DNA of 64,000 nucleotides. It comes from Purpureocillium takamizusanense (taxonomy: Eukaryota; Ascomycota; Sordariomycetes; Hypocreales; Ophiocordycipitaceae). Below are positions 45,574 to 56,320 of this stretch, in pieces. Each line of letters begins with the position of its first letter. Positions within the stretch are counted from its first letter, which is position 1. The DNA is taken from the NCBI RefSeq assembly GCF_022605165.1, contig NC_063074.1:771501-835500 (forward strand), in the 5' to 3' direction. The translations under genes and the position numbers were made by a program. The notes under the pieces were generated by a model. It was not told the origin of the DNA and did not search any database. It saw only the letters and a list, made by a program, of their open reading frames with translations.

Positions 45574-46860
45574 ATGGAGTTCGTCACCGCCCTTCGGGGC
45601 ACCTTTGACGACAGCAAGCCGTCGCTCTTCGAGGTGCTGTCCGAGCAGCAGCTCAACAACCTCCTCGGCCCGACCCTGCGCTACCTCCTCACCGTCGCGA
45701 CCCAGCGGCATCCGCGCTACCTCCTGCGCATCCTCAACTCCTTCGAGGAGCTTTACGCTCTCTCCATGCTCGTCGTCGAGCGCCACTACCTGCGCACCCG
45801 CGGCGGCTCCTTCACAGAGAACTTCTACGGGCTCAAGCGCGAGAAGGCCCTCAAGGGCGAGATCCCCCGAGCCAGCATCGCCGCCCCGCATCTCGTACGC
45901 GACACCCTCAAGCTCTCCACTGCCGATGTGTGGAAGAACCTGGCCGTCATGGTCGGCATCCCCTACCTCAAGTGCAAGCTCGACGAGAGCTACGAGGTGA
46001 ATGCGCCCCGAGCACTGCTGGGGGCCGCCTACACGCGCATGCCCGACAATCCGACGCTCCGCGACCGCTTCCTTCACTACTACCGCTGGTTTCTCCGCAA
46101 CATATACCCGAGCGTCAACGCTGCGTACTACTTCGCCATCCTGGCCTTCAACCTGGCCTACCTCTTTGACCGCACCAAATACCACAACCCGCTTATGTGG
46201 CTCATCGGCACGAGGTTACGGAGGATGACTGCCGCCGACTACCAGGCCATTGAGGCGCTTACCGAGAAGCCCAAGTCAGCGGCCAGGCCCGGCGTCAGGT
46301 CCTTCTTCTCGCCTAGCGTGCTGGGTTCCAAGGCCCTGTCGAGCTTGTCACTGCTCCTCCCAATGAGCATCTTTGCCCTCAAGTTTTTGGAGTGGTGGCA
46401 TCAGTCCGACTTTGCCAAGCAGCTGTCGCGCAAGGCTACAGAACACATCGACTTGCCGCCCCCCGTTATATCTGGACTAGAACGCAAGTCCGCGCTCAAG
46501 AAGACAACAAAGATAGAGGGCAGAGATGCCGAGGACACTGGTGCTGGCGATGGCGAGATCTCGACCGAGGAGGCACCGATTGCGACGCCGTCGATGCTTC
46601 CCATCTACGTGGTGCGTCCGCCTCAGGACACATCAATCTGTCCAATCTGCCAGGACGAAATCGTTACGCCGACGGCCTGCCAGACAGGCGTTGTGTATTG
46701 CTACACGTGCATTCACCGCTGGCTTGAAGGAAACCACGACAGGCAGGAAAAATTCATGGAGGAGCGTGCAGGGAAATGGGAAAACGGACAAGGGCGATGC
46801 GCCGTAACGGGGAAACGTGTTCTAGGTGGGACAGACGGGCTGAGACGCATCATGGTTTGA
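45574..46860 (+). CDS. pex12: Peroxin-12, RING E3 subunit of peroxisome biogenesis
   Basis: Peroxisomal membrane RING protein that, with Pex2 and Pex10, ubiquitinates the import receptor Pex5 for recycling. Single exon, 428 residues; the ATG is in strong context (ACCATGG). The N-terminal Pex2/Pex12 domain begins [18 protein letters not shown] and includes several membrane-prone helices ([36 protein letters not shown]). The C-terminal RING-like finger has Cys356 and Cys359 (ICPICQDEI), Cys369, Cys376 and Cys379 (CYTC) and a late Cys409; like other Pex12 proteins it lacks the full zinc-ligand set of a classical RING. Length and order match fungal Pex12. Confidence 0.95.
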   Translation: MEFVTALRGTFDDSKPSLFEVLSEQQLNNLLGPTLRYLLTVATQRHPRYLLRILNSFEELYALSMLVVERHYLRTRGGSFTENFYGLKREKALKGEIPRASIAAPHLVRDTLKLSTADVWKNLAVMVGIPYLKCKLDESYEVNAPRALLGAAYTRMPDNPTLRDRFLHYYRWFLRNIYPSVNAAYYFAILAFNLAYLFDRTKYHNPLMWLIGTRLRRMTAADYQAIEALTEKPKSAARPGVRSFFSPSVLGSKALSSLSLLLPMSIFALKFLEWWHQSDFAKQLSRKATEHIDLPPPVISGLERKSALKKTTKIEGRDAEDTGAGDGEISTEEAPIATPSMLPIYVVRPPQDTSICPICQDEIVTPTACQTGVVYCYTCIHRWLEGNHDRQEKFMEERAGKWENGQGRCAVTGKRVLGGTDGLRRIMV

Positions 46861-47590
46861 GCGACGCCCAGGAATCTAGAAGCCATAAGGAAGTGGACAT
46901 CGTCATCGGGCGACAGGATGAAAGGGTCCAATTGCATATTCTGGCGTTGAAAGCGAATACCCCCCATTAGAAGGCGTTGGTGGGCCTTGGTTCGGCCCCG
47001 TCGAGGAATGCAGAGGAGTCCGACGAATGAAAAAAAAGCGTTGGTGGTTGGCTCGAATGGAATGAAGAGTCTCACCCAGTCTTGTCTTGGATGGTTTGGC
47101 TGAGTCGAGAGAGGGAGAAGTTTTCGCGTGGCGAGGGGCGGGCATTGCCCCAGCATTCCCCAACATGTTCGTGAGCTAGTGGGCCTTCTGGAATGCAATG
47201 CTAAAAAGACAAAGCCAGAGAGATGTCTTGGATGACAATGCCACAATGGGCCCCTTGTATTCTCCGACGGAGCTGGCTTGAGACAAGAGAGACAGCCTGG
47301 AGCTGGAATTCTGGGCGTCGGGACAAGGCCAGGGTTCGTCGCATTTCCACGCGTTAATGGGAATCCAACCTCCAGGACTCATTCCACCATGTCCTGCCCC
47401 TCGAATTTGAAGCTGTCCAGGAGCGCCTATATAGAGGCTTTGGCTGTCACGATGGCTTCAAGGCTCTGTGCTACACGACATCATTCACAGCGTCATTTGC
47501 CTCGCCCAAAACAAAATCTACCTACTCCAGTCACTTTTGGGGCCCTTCTTTGCCAGTCTCTTATCGACGCTGCTTGTCCGATTGGACAAG
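46861..47590. other. pex12 3' region and promoter/leader of the GH16 gene
   Basis: 730 bases. A TATATAG box is at 47428-47434. In the frame of the next gene, the sequence 47468-47590 encodes a hydrophobic stretch but contains no ATG. Confidence 0.5.
47428..47434 (+). promoter_or_regulatory. TATA box of the GH16 gene
   Basis: TATATAG about 155 bases before the first usable ATG (47591), in the right orientation. Confidence 0.5.
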
Positions 47591-49599
47591 ATGGCTTACG
47601 CCCTGTCTAACTCCTTCGTGGGCGAGTCGCTGCTCTCCAGCTTCAACTGGTTCGACGGCAAGGACCCGTCCAATGGCTTCGTCTCGTACCAAAGCAGGGC
47701 CAATGCCGAGGCGCTCGGTCTGTTTTCCGTCGACGAGACGACGGGCGTGGTGAGGCTCGGGGTCGATTCCTCTCGCACATATGGCCAGGACCAGGGACGG
47801 CCGAGTATCCGCCTCGAGAGCAAGCAGTCCTTTGATGACGGGCTCTTCATCGCCGACTTTCTGCACATGCCGCCGTCACAATGCGGCCTCTGGCCAGCCT
47901 GTAAGTACACACCCAAGGCTCGCAAGCGAACTTGTGCTCGACATCGCCGTCTCTGACATGCACATCCAGTTTGGACGTACGGCACCGACTGGCCCGCGGG
48001 CGGCGAGGTGGACATCATCGAGGGCGTCAACACGGCGCATCAGAACATCATCTCGGCGCACACGGCCGACGGATGCAAGCAGAGCTCATCGCTGCAGCGC
48101 ATGTACTCGGGCTCGCAGCGCAACGAGGACTGCGCCGTGGGCAGCCAGAACATTGGCTGCGGCTTCACGCCCTCGGGCAACAGCTCGTCGTCGTACGGCG
48201 ACGGGTTCAACGCGGCGGGCGGCGGCGTGTACGCCATGGAGTGGGACAACCAGCACATCAAGGTTTGGCACTTCACCCGCAACGAGATCCCCGACGATAT
48301 TGGCCGGAAGCGCCCGAGTCCGAGCAGCTGGAGGCTGCCAGACGCCGTCTTTGGCGGCTCGAGCTGCGAGGTGGACAAGTTCTTCAAGCAGATGAGCGTC
48401 GTCATCAACATTGTAAGCTTTTTTATTCTCCCCTTGTTCTTTTGCAGCCGCAGTCTCGGACGAGAGGATAGGGAATGGGAAAACTAACCGCTTGGTAACA
48501 ACAGAACTTCTGCGGCGACTACGGCAACGCAGCCTGGGGCAAGTCGGACCAGTGCAACAACTTTGCACAGACGTGCACCGAATATGTCGCCAACAACCCC
48601 AAGGCCTTTGCCAACGCCTACTGGGACGTGCGCTACATCGACACGTACCAGAAGTCGGGCCGGGACCGGCCCGAGCCGACGACAACCATCACGCCCGTCA
48701 TCGCCTCGCCGACGACGGCGCCGGGCGGCTTCCCCGCGCCCGGACTGCCTTCGTCCATCGTCGCCGGCGGCGTCACCATCCCCGCGGTGCCGCCGGGCCA
48801 CGTCAACCGCGCCAAGGTCGGCAACTTTGCGTACCTGGGCTGCTTCGGCTCGAGCGCGGGCTTCCCGACGTTTGTCAAGGCCGACGAGAGTCCCGCCATG
48901 ACGCTCGCGCGGTGCACCAGCGCGTGCGCGGGCAAGACGCTCGCCGGCGTGTACCAGAGCGCGTGCTACTGCGCCGAGGCGCTCGATGCCGAGACGCGCG
49001 CCGTGAGCCCCAGCGAGAAGCGTGGCGGCGTGTGCGACCATGTGTGCCCCGGCGACCAAGCCGAGTTTTGCGGCGGCAACGTCCGCGGGAACAACAAGAA
49101 GAACGACACCGGCGCGGCCCCCGTTCGGCGCGGGAGGCCGCTCCCCCGCGCCGTCCCGGACAGCCGCAACCTCCTGCTGACCGTCTACGGTGTCGTCGAA
49201 AGCAACGCCCTGCCCCCGATGGCGCCGCCCATGGCGCCCGCCTCCCCAACCATCACGTACACCGCCGTCGTCACCGCCACCGAGATGCGCACCGTCTACC
49301 CCCTACGGGCCATGCACACAAAGGTCGTCCACGCCGCCGGCTGCGGATGCGACGATGACGACGACGACGACGAGGTGCCCCCCACGCCGACCCGGACGGT
49401 CACCCCCTTGGCCAACACCTTGGTCGTCCGCCCATCGGCCAGCTGCAACGGCAGCAGCACGACGACGCGCACGAGCGGCGACCACCCGCCCGTCGTCACG
49501 GCCGGCGCATCCGCCCTGCGTGATCGCGCGACGGCCCTCGTGGCTGCGGCGGCGGCAACGACGACTATGATGATGCTGGCGCTGGCGCTGCTTTTGTAA
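47591..49599 (+). CDS. GH16 endo-beta-glucanase with WSC domain and probable GPI anchor
   Basis: Cell-wall glycosidase acting on beta-1,3 or mixed-linkage glucan. Exons are 47591-47900, 47970-48412 and 48505-49599 (introns 69 and 92 nt), for 615 residues. The GH16 domain spans about 5-300; the catalytic motif GGEVDIIEGVN places the nucleophile at Glu116 and the acid/base at Glu121. A Pro/Thr linker leads to a WSC domain (about 357-443, FAYLGCFGSS... CAEALD... CGGN), a putative carbohydrate binder. A polyaspartate run (DDDDDDD) and a hydrophobic C terminus (MMMLALALLL) suggest GPI anchoring. The oddity is that from the only ATG the protein begins MAYALSNSF with no signal peptide, although the family is secreted; a hydrophobic stretch lies in frame just upstream without an ATG. 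Confidence 0.88.
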
Positions 49600-50128
49600 A
49601 CAACACATATACGCACAGCAAGTACGCACGCACGCTGCTAATGAGCAATGATGAGTAATGCGATAATGCATTTTGTCTTCCCCCGTCCCTTTATTGGCGC
49701 AAAGGGATCAGGAGTTTTCAGGGGCGCATCCGGGAATTGCATCTTCATGATTGGGCGACTATTGCAGGCGATTTTGTCTGGGAGGCTGCTTTTCTTCCCT
49801 CCCTCGTGGGTCGGTTTCGTCGCACTGAATACCCCCCTTCCCCCATACTTGCCCCCCCCCCCTTCATAGCATGACACGCCCTAGAGTACCTGAGAGCATC
49901 AGCAAGATAGACATCTACTTAGAATTACCAATCGAAAGAAGTACAAAAAGGGCATCGCTGCGTCTCCCTCCGCGTTGGCTTCAAACATTGCCAACCATTC
50001 GTCCAATGCGTATTGATAAAACACCACCATCACCGTCGCTAATACTCTACAAGACGAGGGCGCCTACTGCCTTCCTACTGCTACTGCTAGTCCCGTGAGT
50101 CAGGGAAGGGCTGACGAGGAAGAAAGGG
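49600..50128. other. Convergent 3' region, GH16 and metallophosphoesterase
   Basis: 529 bases with C-rich low complexity, including an 11-base C run at 49852-49862. No gene seen. Confidence 0.5.
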
Positions 50129-51253
50129 TCAAATATCGACTACAATGGCCCTGCTCCGCGCGTGGCCCGAGTTCTTGTACATTTGCGCTGCATTGACCAT
50201 GAGGCTGCCCTGGTTGCTCCGCGGTCCGCCCATGAGCCACTTCCATAGGACGCTGTGGATGCCGTGGAAGACGACCTTTGCAGCGTCGACCCACGTCCCG
50301 CTGGGGATGAGGTCACCGAGCAGGCCACGACGGGGACGGGCAAGAAGGTGCTCGTAGGCGAGCTGCAAGTCGTCGAAATAGGCCGCCTCCTTGCCGTAGG
50401 CGCAGTGCGTGTGTCCGAAGACGTGCAGGCGCGGCCGGACGCGCCAGACTTCGCGGAGAAGATCCGGACAGCCAAGGTCGAGATCACGATGGTGTTTCTG
50501 GGGGAAGAAAAAGGTCTGTCAGAATCTAGTGGCGCCATCATGGACATTGGGACCGCCAGGCAAAGAGGACAACTCACCGGAGGTCCGTGGGTGACGAGTA
50601 TGTCGGTCTGGAGCGGCACCTTGCTAAGCCAGGGCTTACAATCTGGCGTGTACTGAAACCTAGAGCGCGGGTGTCAGCGCCTTGCAAAGACTAAGCGAAC
50701 TCGCTGCTGCTGCCTGGTGGTTGGTGTCTCACGCAAAGTTCTTGGGACCACACTCAAGAATGTCGGGCGCGCCAAAAATGGCAATGCTCCGGCCCTTGAT
50801 TTCCTGCACCGTCAGCTCGCCCTGGAGGTACACCAGGCCGTCGAGGTCGAGAGTGGCCCCGGCGCGCACATCATCGTCGGAACGGGCCTCGGGGTCAAAG
50901 AAGCTATCGTGGTTGCCTGCGATGACGACCTTGACGCGATGAGGTTGGGCCTTGAGCCAGTCGAGCTGTTTCTGTATGGAGAAGGCGGAGCCGTCGTTGG
51001 TCAGGTCGCCGGCGTGGATGAGGATGTCGCCAGCGGGGATCTTGACCACCTGATCGTGGGTGTCGGAGATGCAGACGACGCGGATGGGCGCACGGCCGCG
51101 GGGCGGGTAGAAGGGCGTGCCGCGCAGGAAGAGCGCGAGGTGGTAGAAGCGCGACACGAGATACGTTAGGGGCGATGAGAGCAGGTGGTCGAGCAGCGTC
51201 GGGCTGTCGAAGCGGTCGCTGCGGCGGAGGCCGAGCCAGGTGAGGACGCTCAT
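50129..51253 (-). CDS. Calcineurin-like metallophosphoesterase
   Basis: Two-metal phosphoesterase of the MPPED/YfcE-like type with unknown substrate. Exons are 51253-50733, 50659-50578 and 50497-50129 (introns 73 and 80 nt), for 323 residues. All metal-ligand motifs are visible: SDTHD (Asp64, His66), GDLTN (Asp83), GNHD (Asn114, His115), THGPP and GHTH near the third exon start. The N terminus (SSPLTYLVSRFYHLALFLRG) is hydrophobic and could be a signal anchor or membrane-associated helix. The start is the ATG before SVLTWLGLRR; the open frame continues upstream only from a GTG. The tail ends SRAIVVDI. Confidence 0.92.
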
Positions 51254-52367
51254 GGTGAGCGCGCGGGTGGGCGAGCAGACGGCGAGTCGCCAGCAACGGA
51301 TGGAAGGGGTGAGCGACGATGGCGACGAGGGTGATGAGCGGCGGAACCGCTGAGTGACCGGGTCGTGATCTGCGGGGGAGACTGGATGAGAGGGGTTCAC
51401 CGGCTCGTGGCGTGTTCGAGAGGGAAGATTGTCTGCACGGCAAAAGGGGGCAGAGGAAGTACGTTGGTGTGCAGACCTGTCAGTCGGCCGCGCAGCAAGC
51501 AGGAGCTGCTGCTAGTTGCGGATGGAGCTTGGTGCAGCTGTCACTGCTGCTGCCATGGACGGCTGTGATGTAATCGCGGCAGGGATAGGTAACCACCACC
51601 TGTCAGTCGCAGAGGCCGGCTGGGGCACCTGCGACCTCAGTACCTGCTCACCCGCGGCCGCTGGGTGATTTTGTGAGCACTCTCCAAGGTACTACCTAGG
51701 TACATTGGTACGCGCGCGCGCACACACCGAGAGCTCCTACAGCACAATACAAAGTGGCTGTCCAAGCCTCGAGCATTCAATAGCCCAGCCAGACAGACAG
51801 AACCGGACCTGCTACAATTACTGCATGGGCATAACTGCCCGTTGGATCTCGTCTGTCCGTCGGATCCAACGTTCTCGTGTGAACGGCTGCGTGCCTCAAT
51901 TGGGTGGATCTGGGTCCTGGCTTGCCTGGCCTGGCATCTCAACTCCCACCCCAATTCAGTCGTTGGCGTCGCGGCGCTGGCAAATCGGGATCCACCACCT
52001 CACCGTCCAACCCCGCTGATCCGGCCAGTTAACCCCCCCCTAACGGCCCATGCCCAGCTGAAGCCAGCCAGCCAGCTACGTCGTAAGTTAGTAGCTCCAG
52101 AGCTGGAGCTTGCCGAAGCTTGATTTCCCGGCAGCGACACGACCCTTGGGCTGAACCGTGATGACGTCTTGCTTGCTGGCACGCATTCTCTCAACTACGT
52201 ATCTCCCCTTCATTTCCTACCTACCCATTGGCACTCTCTACCCTCGTCATCGTCACCACCACAACTCTCTCATCCTTTCGCAAACCTCTTCTCCTAGCTA
52301 CTCAATCCCCCGCATTCGACCTCCGCAGCCCGCAATCGCTCCTCCCACCACCGCTGGCCGCCTCACC
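51254..52367. other. Divergent promoter region, metallophosphoesterase and anoctamin
   Basis: 1.1 kb. It holds an alternating purine-pyrimidine run (CGCGCGCGCG then CACACAC, about 51711-51726). The last 200 bases before the anoctamin ATG are pyrimidine-rich, as in fungal leaders. No coding signal. Confidence 0.5.
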
Positions 52368-55019
52368 ATGTCGAGCCTGCGGGGCTTGTACGGCAGCAAG
52401 GGCGACACCGCCGGCCAGGATAATCTGGGGTATGCGATTGTTGACCACGCAAGACGTTGTTCAAACCTGTGCGCGTCACTGACATCCAACGTCCTGCACC
52501 CAGCGTCGACTATGTAATATGCTACAAGGTTCCTCCCAAAGGTACGAAAGACCACGCACGCGCCCGCGCGCCCGCACTTGGACAGTCGCCACGTCTGCTC
52601 TCACCCACTAGCCGCGCAACGGCCCCGTTAGGATGGTAGCTCACCAACTTGTCTCCCGCTCTAGAACGAGCCGAGGCCGAGGCCGGCTTCGTGCAGGTCG
52701 TCGAGGCCCTCACCCGCGTCGGCCTCGCCGTCGAGGTCCGCGGCGGCGGCGACGCCGACTCCCTCCTCCTCTTCGTCAAGGCCGCCTCCCCGGACCTGCT
52801 CGCCCGCCACGTCTACCGCTCCCGCCTGCAGGACTGGCTCGGCGGCGCCCGCACCTCGGGCCCCGAGTCCGACGTCTCCCGCTCCCTCCGCCAAGACCCC
52901 GTCACCGAGGCCGAGCGCCTGCGCATCGTCTACCAGATCATCACTCGGCCCCAGAACGAGGGTGGCGCCGGCATCAGCGACTCGGCCTCGTCGGGCCCCT
53001 CCAAGCATGTCGCCGCCGTTTTCCCCCTCCATGATCAGGCCTTCAACAAGGCCTGGATACAAAGGTGGAGCAAAAAGTACACAATCGACCAATCCGACAT
53101 TGACGAGATTCGTGACAAGTTTGGTGAGGACGTCGCTTTCTACTTTGCCTTTTTAAGGAGCTATTTCCGCTGGCTCGTATTTCCGTCTGCCTTTGGCTTC
53201 GCCTGCTGGCTGATCCTGGGCCAATTCTCCTTCGTCTACACCCTCGGCATTGGTCTGTGGTCCGTCGTCTTTCTCGAGTATTGGAAGAAGAAAGAAGTCG
53301 ACCTCGCTGTCCAGTGGGGCGTTCGTGGCGTGTCCGCGATCCAGCAGCACCGCCCCGAGTTCAAATGGGATTTTGAGACGGAAGACGCCATCACGGGTGA
53401 ACCGAAAAAGGTCTACTCGCATACCAAGCGCCTGCAGACGCAGCTGCTCCAGGTTCCGTTTGCTCTATCCTGTGTTGTCGTGCTGGGTGGGCTTGTCGTC
53501 ATCTGCAACTCGCTCGAGATCTTCATCAATGAAGTCTACGATGGGCCCTTCAAGCAATATTTAGCCTTTTTGCCCACGGTCCTCCTGGTTGTGTTCACGC
53601 CAACCTTCTCCGCTGTCCTCATGGGGGCAGCCAATGTCTTGACTGACAAGGAAAATTACGAGACCACGGACTGTAAGGCCTTCTCTGGGTGTCAAAAAAG
53701 GGCATCAAGCTGACCCTTCTCAGCCTATCATGCGGCCCTGGTTCAGAAGCAGTTTGTGCTGAACTTCATGACCTCGTACATGGCCTTGTTCTTTACCGCC
53801 TTTGTATACATCCCGTTTGGCGATATCCTGCTGCCGCTCCTCGAGTTCTGGCGGACAACAGCGCAAGTGGTCACTTTCAGCGACAAAGCCCCGCCGACTC
53901 AGAAGTTCCAAGTCAACCCGCAACGAATAAGCAGCCAGATGTTCTACTTCACTGTCACAGCGCAGATTGTCAATTTTGCCACCGAAGTAGTCGTTCCATA
54001 CGTCACGCACAAGGCTACCACCAAGGCCAAGGAGCTGCAGGGCAAGAAAGCCCCCGCCCATGATCCGTCTGAAGAGGTAGACTTTCTGAAGCGAGTGCGC
54101 GACGAGTGTGAGCTAGAGGCGTACGACGTGACGGGGGACTACAGGGAGATGGTAATGCAGTATGGTGAGCGGCACAGTCGACGGGGCGTCTGTCCACGTG
54201 GGATGCTAACCTGGCACAGGCTACCTGTCGCTCTTTTCGGTTGCCTGGCCGTTGGCTGCGTGCTGTTTCCTCGTCAACAACTGGGTTGAATTGCGGTCAG
54301 ATGCGCTGAAGATAGCCATCAGCTGCAAGCGGCCGATTCCATGGCGATCCGACTCCATTGGCCCCTGGCTCACTGCCATCGGGTTTCTGTCCTGGCTTGG
54401 CAGCATCACGAGCTCCGCTATTGTGTATTTGTGCAGCGGATCACGGAACGGAGCCAGGGGAACGACGTCGCAATTCACAGCTTGGGGCGTGCTCCTCAGC
54501 ATCTTGTTGGCGGAGCATTTCTACCTCGCCGTACAGCAAGCCGTCCGATACGTCATGGGCAAGGTCGAAAGTCCTGGCCTTCAGCGCGAGCGCAAGGAGA
54601 GATACCTGATGAAAAAGAAGCTCCTCCAGGAGAACCTGGGCGAGGATGCAGAGGAGAAGGCGTCTCCTCCGGGGATCGAGACGACGGAAAAGATCACGAG
54701 AGCGACCCTCGAGGAAGAAGCTCGCCAGGCATCCGTGCGCGGGCAAGGGACAGCAGAAGAGATGTCCGTCACTCTAGGCTCCCTCGGCAGGACCATGTGC
54801 TGACATTGTTGTGTGCAGGTTCTGGCAACGCCAAAGAGGCATGCAGGAAACAATATTGGTCGGCCGCAAGCTGATTTCACTGGTGAGCTGCCTTCGGATG
54901 GCGTCGGACCCTTGCAGGGGCGCGCATGGTGTTGGAGTTTCTTGCTGACGTGAAATGTCAAGGGGGCGTCTGAAACCGGCAACAAGCTGGACGATCCGGC
55001 ACCGAGCCCTAGGGCTTGA
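52368..55019 (+). CDS. Anoctamin/TMEM16 family protein, Ist2-like
   Basis: Multi-pass membrane protein related to yeast Ist2 (ER-plasma membrane contact) and to fungal TMEM16 lipid scramblases. The model has seven exons: 52368-52429, 52504-52541, 52665-53672, 53724-54164, 54220-54763, 54819-54882 and 54963-55019, for 737 residues. The N-terminal cytosolic part (VDYVICYKVPPK; FVQVVEALTRVGL) is followed by the anoctamin membrane region, starting at FLRSYFRWLVFPSAFGF and including the EYWKKKEVDLAVQWGV and NFMTSYMALFFTAFVYIPFG family blocks. Late helices are WPLAACCFLVNNWVELRSDALK and WGVLLSILLAEHFYLAVQQAVRY. The two last introns are inferred from CTGAC branch points and the conserved MFWQRQRGMQETI exon; without them the protein ends early after SLGRTMC. 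The C-terminal 19 residues are the least certain. Confidence 0.88.
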
Positions 55020-56089
55020 AGCGACTTCACAGGGGACCAGGAACAACATGATCGGGCCGGAGAAAGAGGTGGGGTTGCATGCGGAGATGCTAATGTGCTG
55101 CGCTGCGGAAGCCGGGTTCTTTGGGAATGAGCGAAGAAGTCATCGAGCGTGGATAAATAGGAACAATGCACGTAATTTGCTGCGGAGCCGGCAAAGGTTT
55201 GCCTGGCGTGCCTTTTCGTGCGAGGCGATGGGGGCGGTTCAGAAGCATCCAGGGTCGGGGATCAATATCCTGACAGGGATCCACGAGTCGTGGAACACGA
55301 TGTGTTTGTACCTGGTCGATGTAATCCTGCAGCCTGTCGGGACCACTCATACCTTGTAACGCCGACTGGATCCAAGCTGCGACGGTCGTGGGCGCGACGC
55401 TCTATCCTCACACTCACAGTACCTGACGAAGGCCACATGGCATGCCTGCTCGCAAAGTCAATTTGGTCGGTGACCAGCAAGGCAACCGTTTCCAGACCGG
55501 GGTGTCGTTTCCGAGATCCTCGGACTTGAGTGAGGGAACGCACCTAGTACCTACTAAGTTACTTACTTCGTAGCTTAGTGACAATAGATGTTTGAGAACA
55601 ATTGCGGCCAAGACCACGTGGGCTCCCCGCTGAAGAGTGAGGCTTCGAAGCCTACTTGGCCTACGCTCAGGCTGCGCTTCGGCAAAACGTGATGATGTTC
55701 TGGAATGTCAGTCTCTCATCGTGGCGCTAGGCCAAAGCACCGCGATTGGAGTTTGGCCGGGGGGCGCAAGCCATGGCAGCTGGCGGCAAGCGGCCGTCGT
55801 TGCGTGGCCTTGTGTATATGGATGCGGCGCGAGAGTTTGGATGGACAGGCTGCAGACTCATAACCAACATGAATGGGGATGTGATGGACGGGGGGGACCC
55901 GATGCAGAGACCGAGGGAGGGGGCCACGCATCATGTGGTGCGCGCGTTGTCCTGCGCCTTGTGTCGCCTTGTGTGCCGCAGCGTGTGGCGCCCCAAACTT
56001 TGTAGGATCCATGGATGAGATGCCGTACTGCGTACTGGACGAGCCGTCGATAAGTGGGAGGTTTGGTTGGTTTTGTCGTGCAGGCAGGC

Positions 56090-56320
56090 AAGGCAGCTGC
56101 CTACTACGAAGTACATGCCTACCTACACCTAGTAAGGTACTTCGTAGGCAGTACCTACCTACATACAATAGCTGCTGGCTAGTCATAGCTCATCACGTTA
56201 GTAGCACCTGCCAACCCAAGGTACTTCTTACCTGGCTATTCGGCATCCTGGTCATATATATGCAAGAAGCAGCAACATACAACGTACATAACTACTAGGT
56301 AGTAGCTTACGTTAGTAGCT
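56090..56320. repeat. TACCTACC/TAGGTA island
   Basis: AT-rich block of imperfect TACCTAC, CTAGTAAGG, CTACTAGGTAG words with two TACTTCGTA-type motifs in opposite orientation 25 bases apart. Similar to the blocks at 10.9 and 28.0 kb. Confidence 0.65.

Noticed and set aside
45121..46185. 354-codon open frame on the minus strand opposite pex12
   Set aside because: It is antisense to a clear pex12 exon, rich in Arg/Gly/Val/Glu from GC-rich codon complement, and has no domain.
48484..49059. 191-codon minus-strand frame opposite the GH16/WSC exon
   Set aside because: Ala/Arg/Gly-rich antisense shadow without domain.
4281..49862. Homopolymer C runs of 9-11 bases (4281, 28073, 49852)
   Set aside because: Real in the sequence but short and unremarkable; their exact length may be affected by sequencing error.
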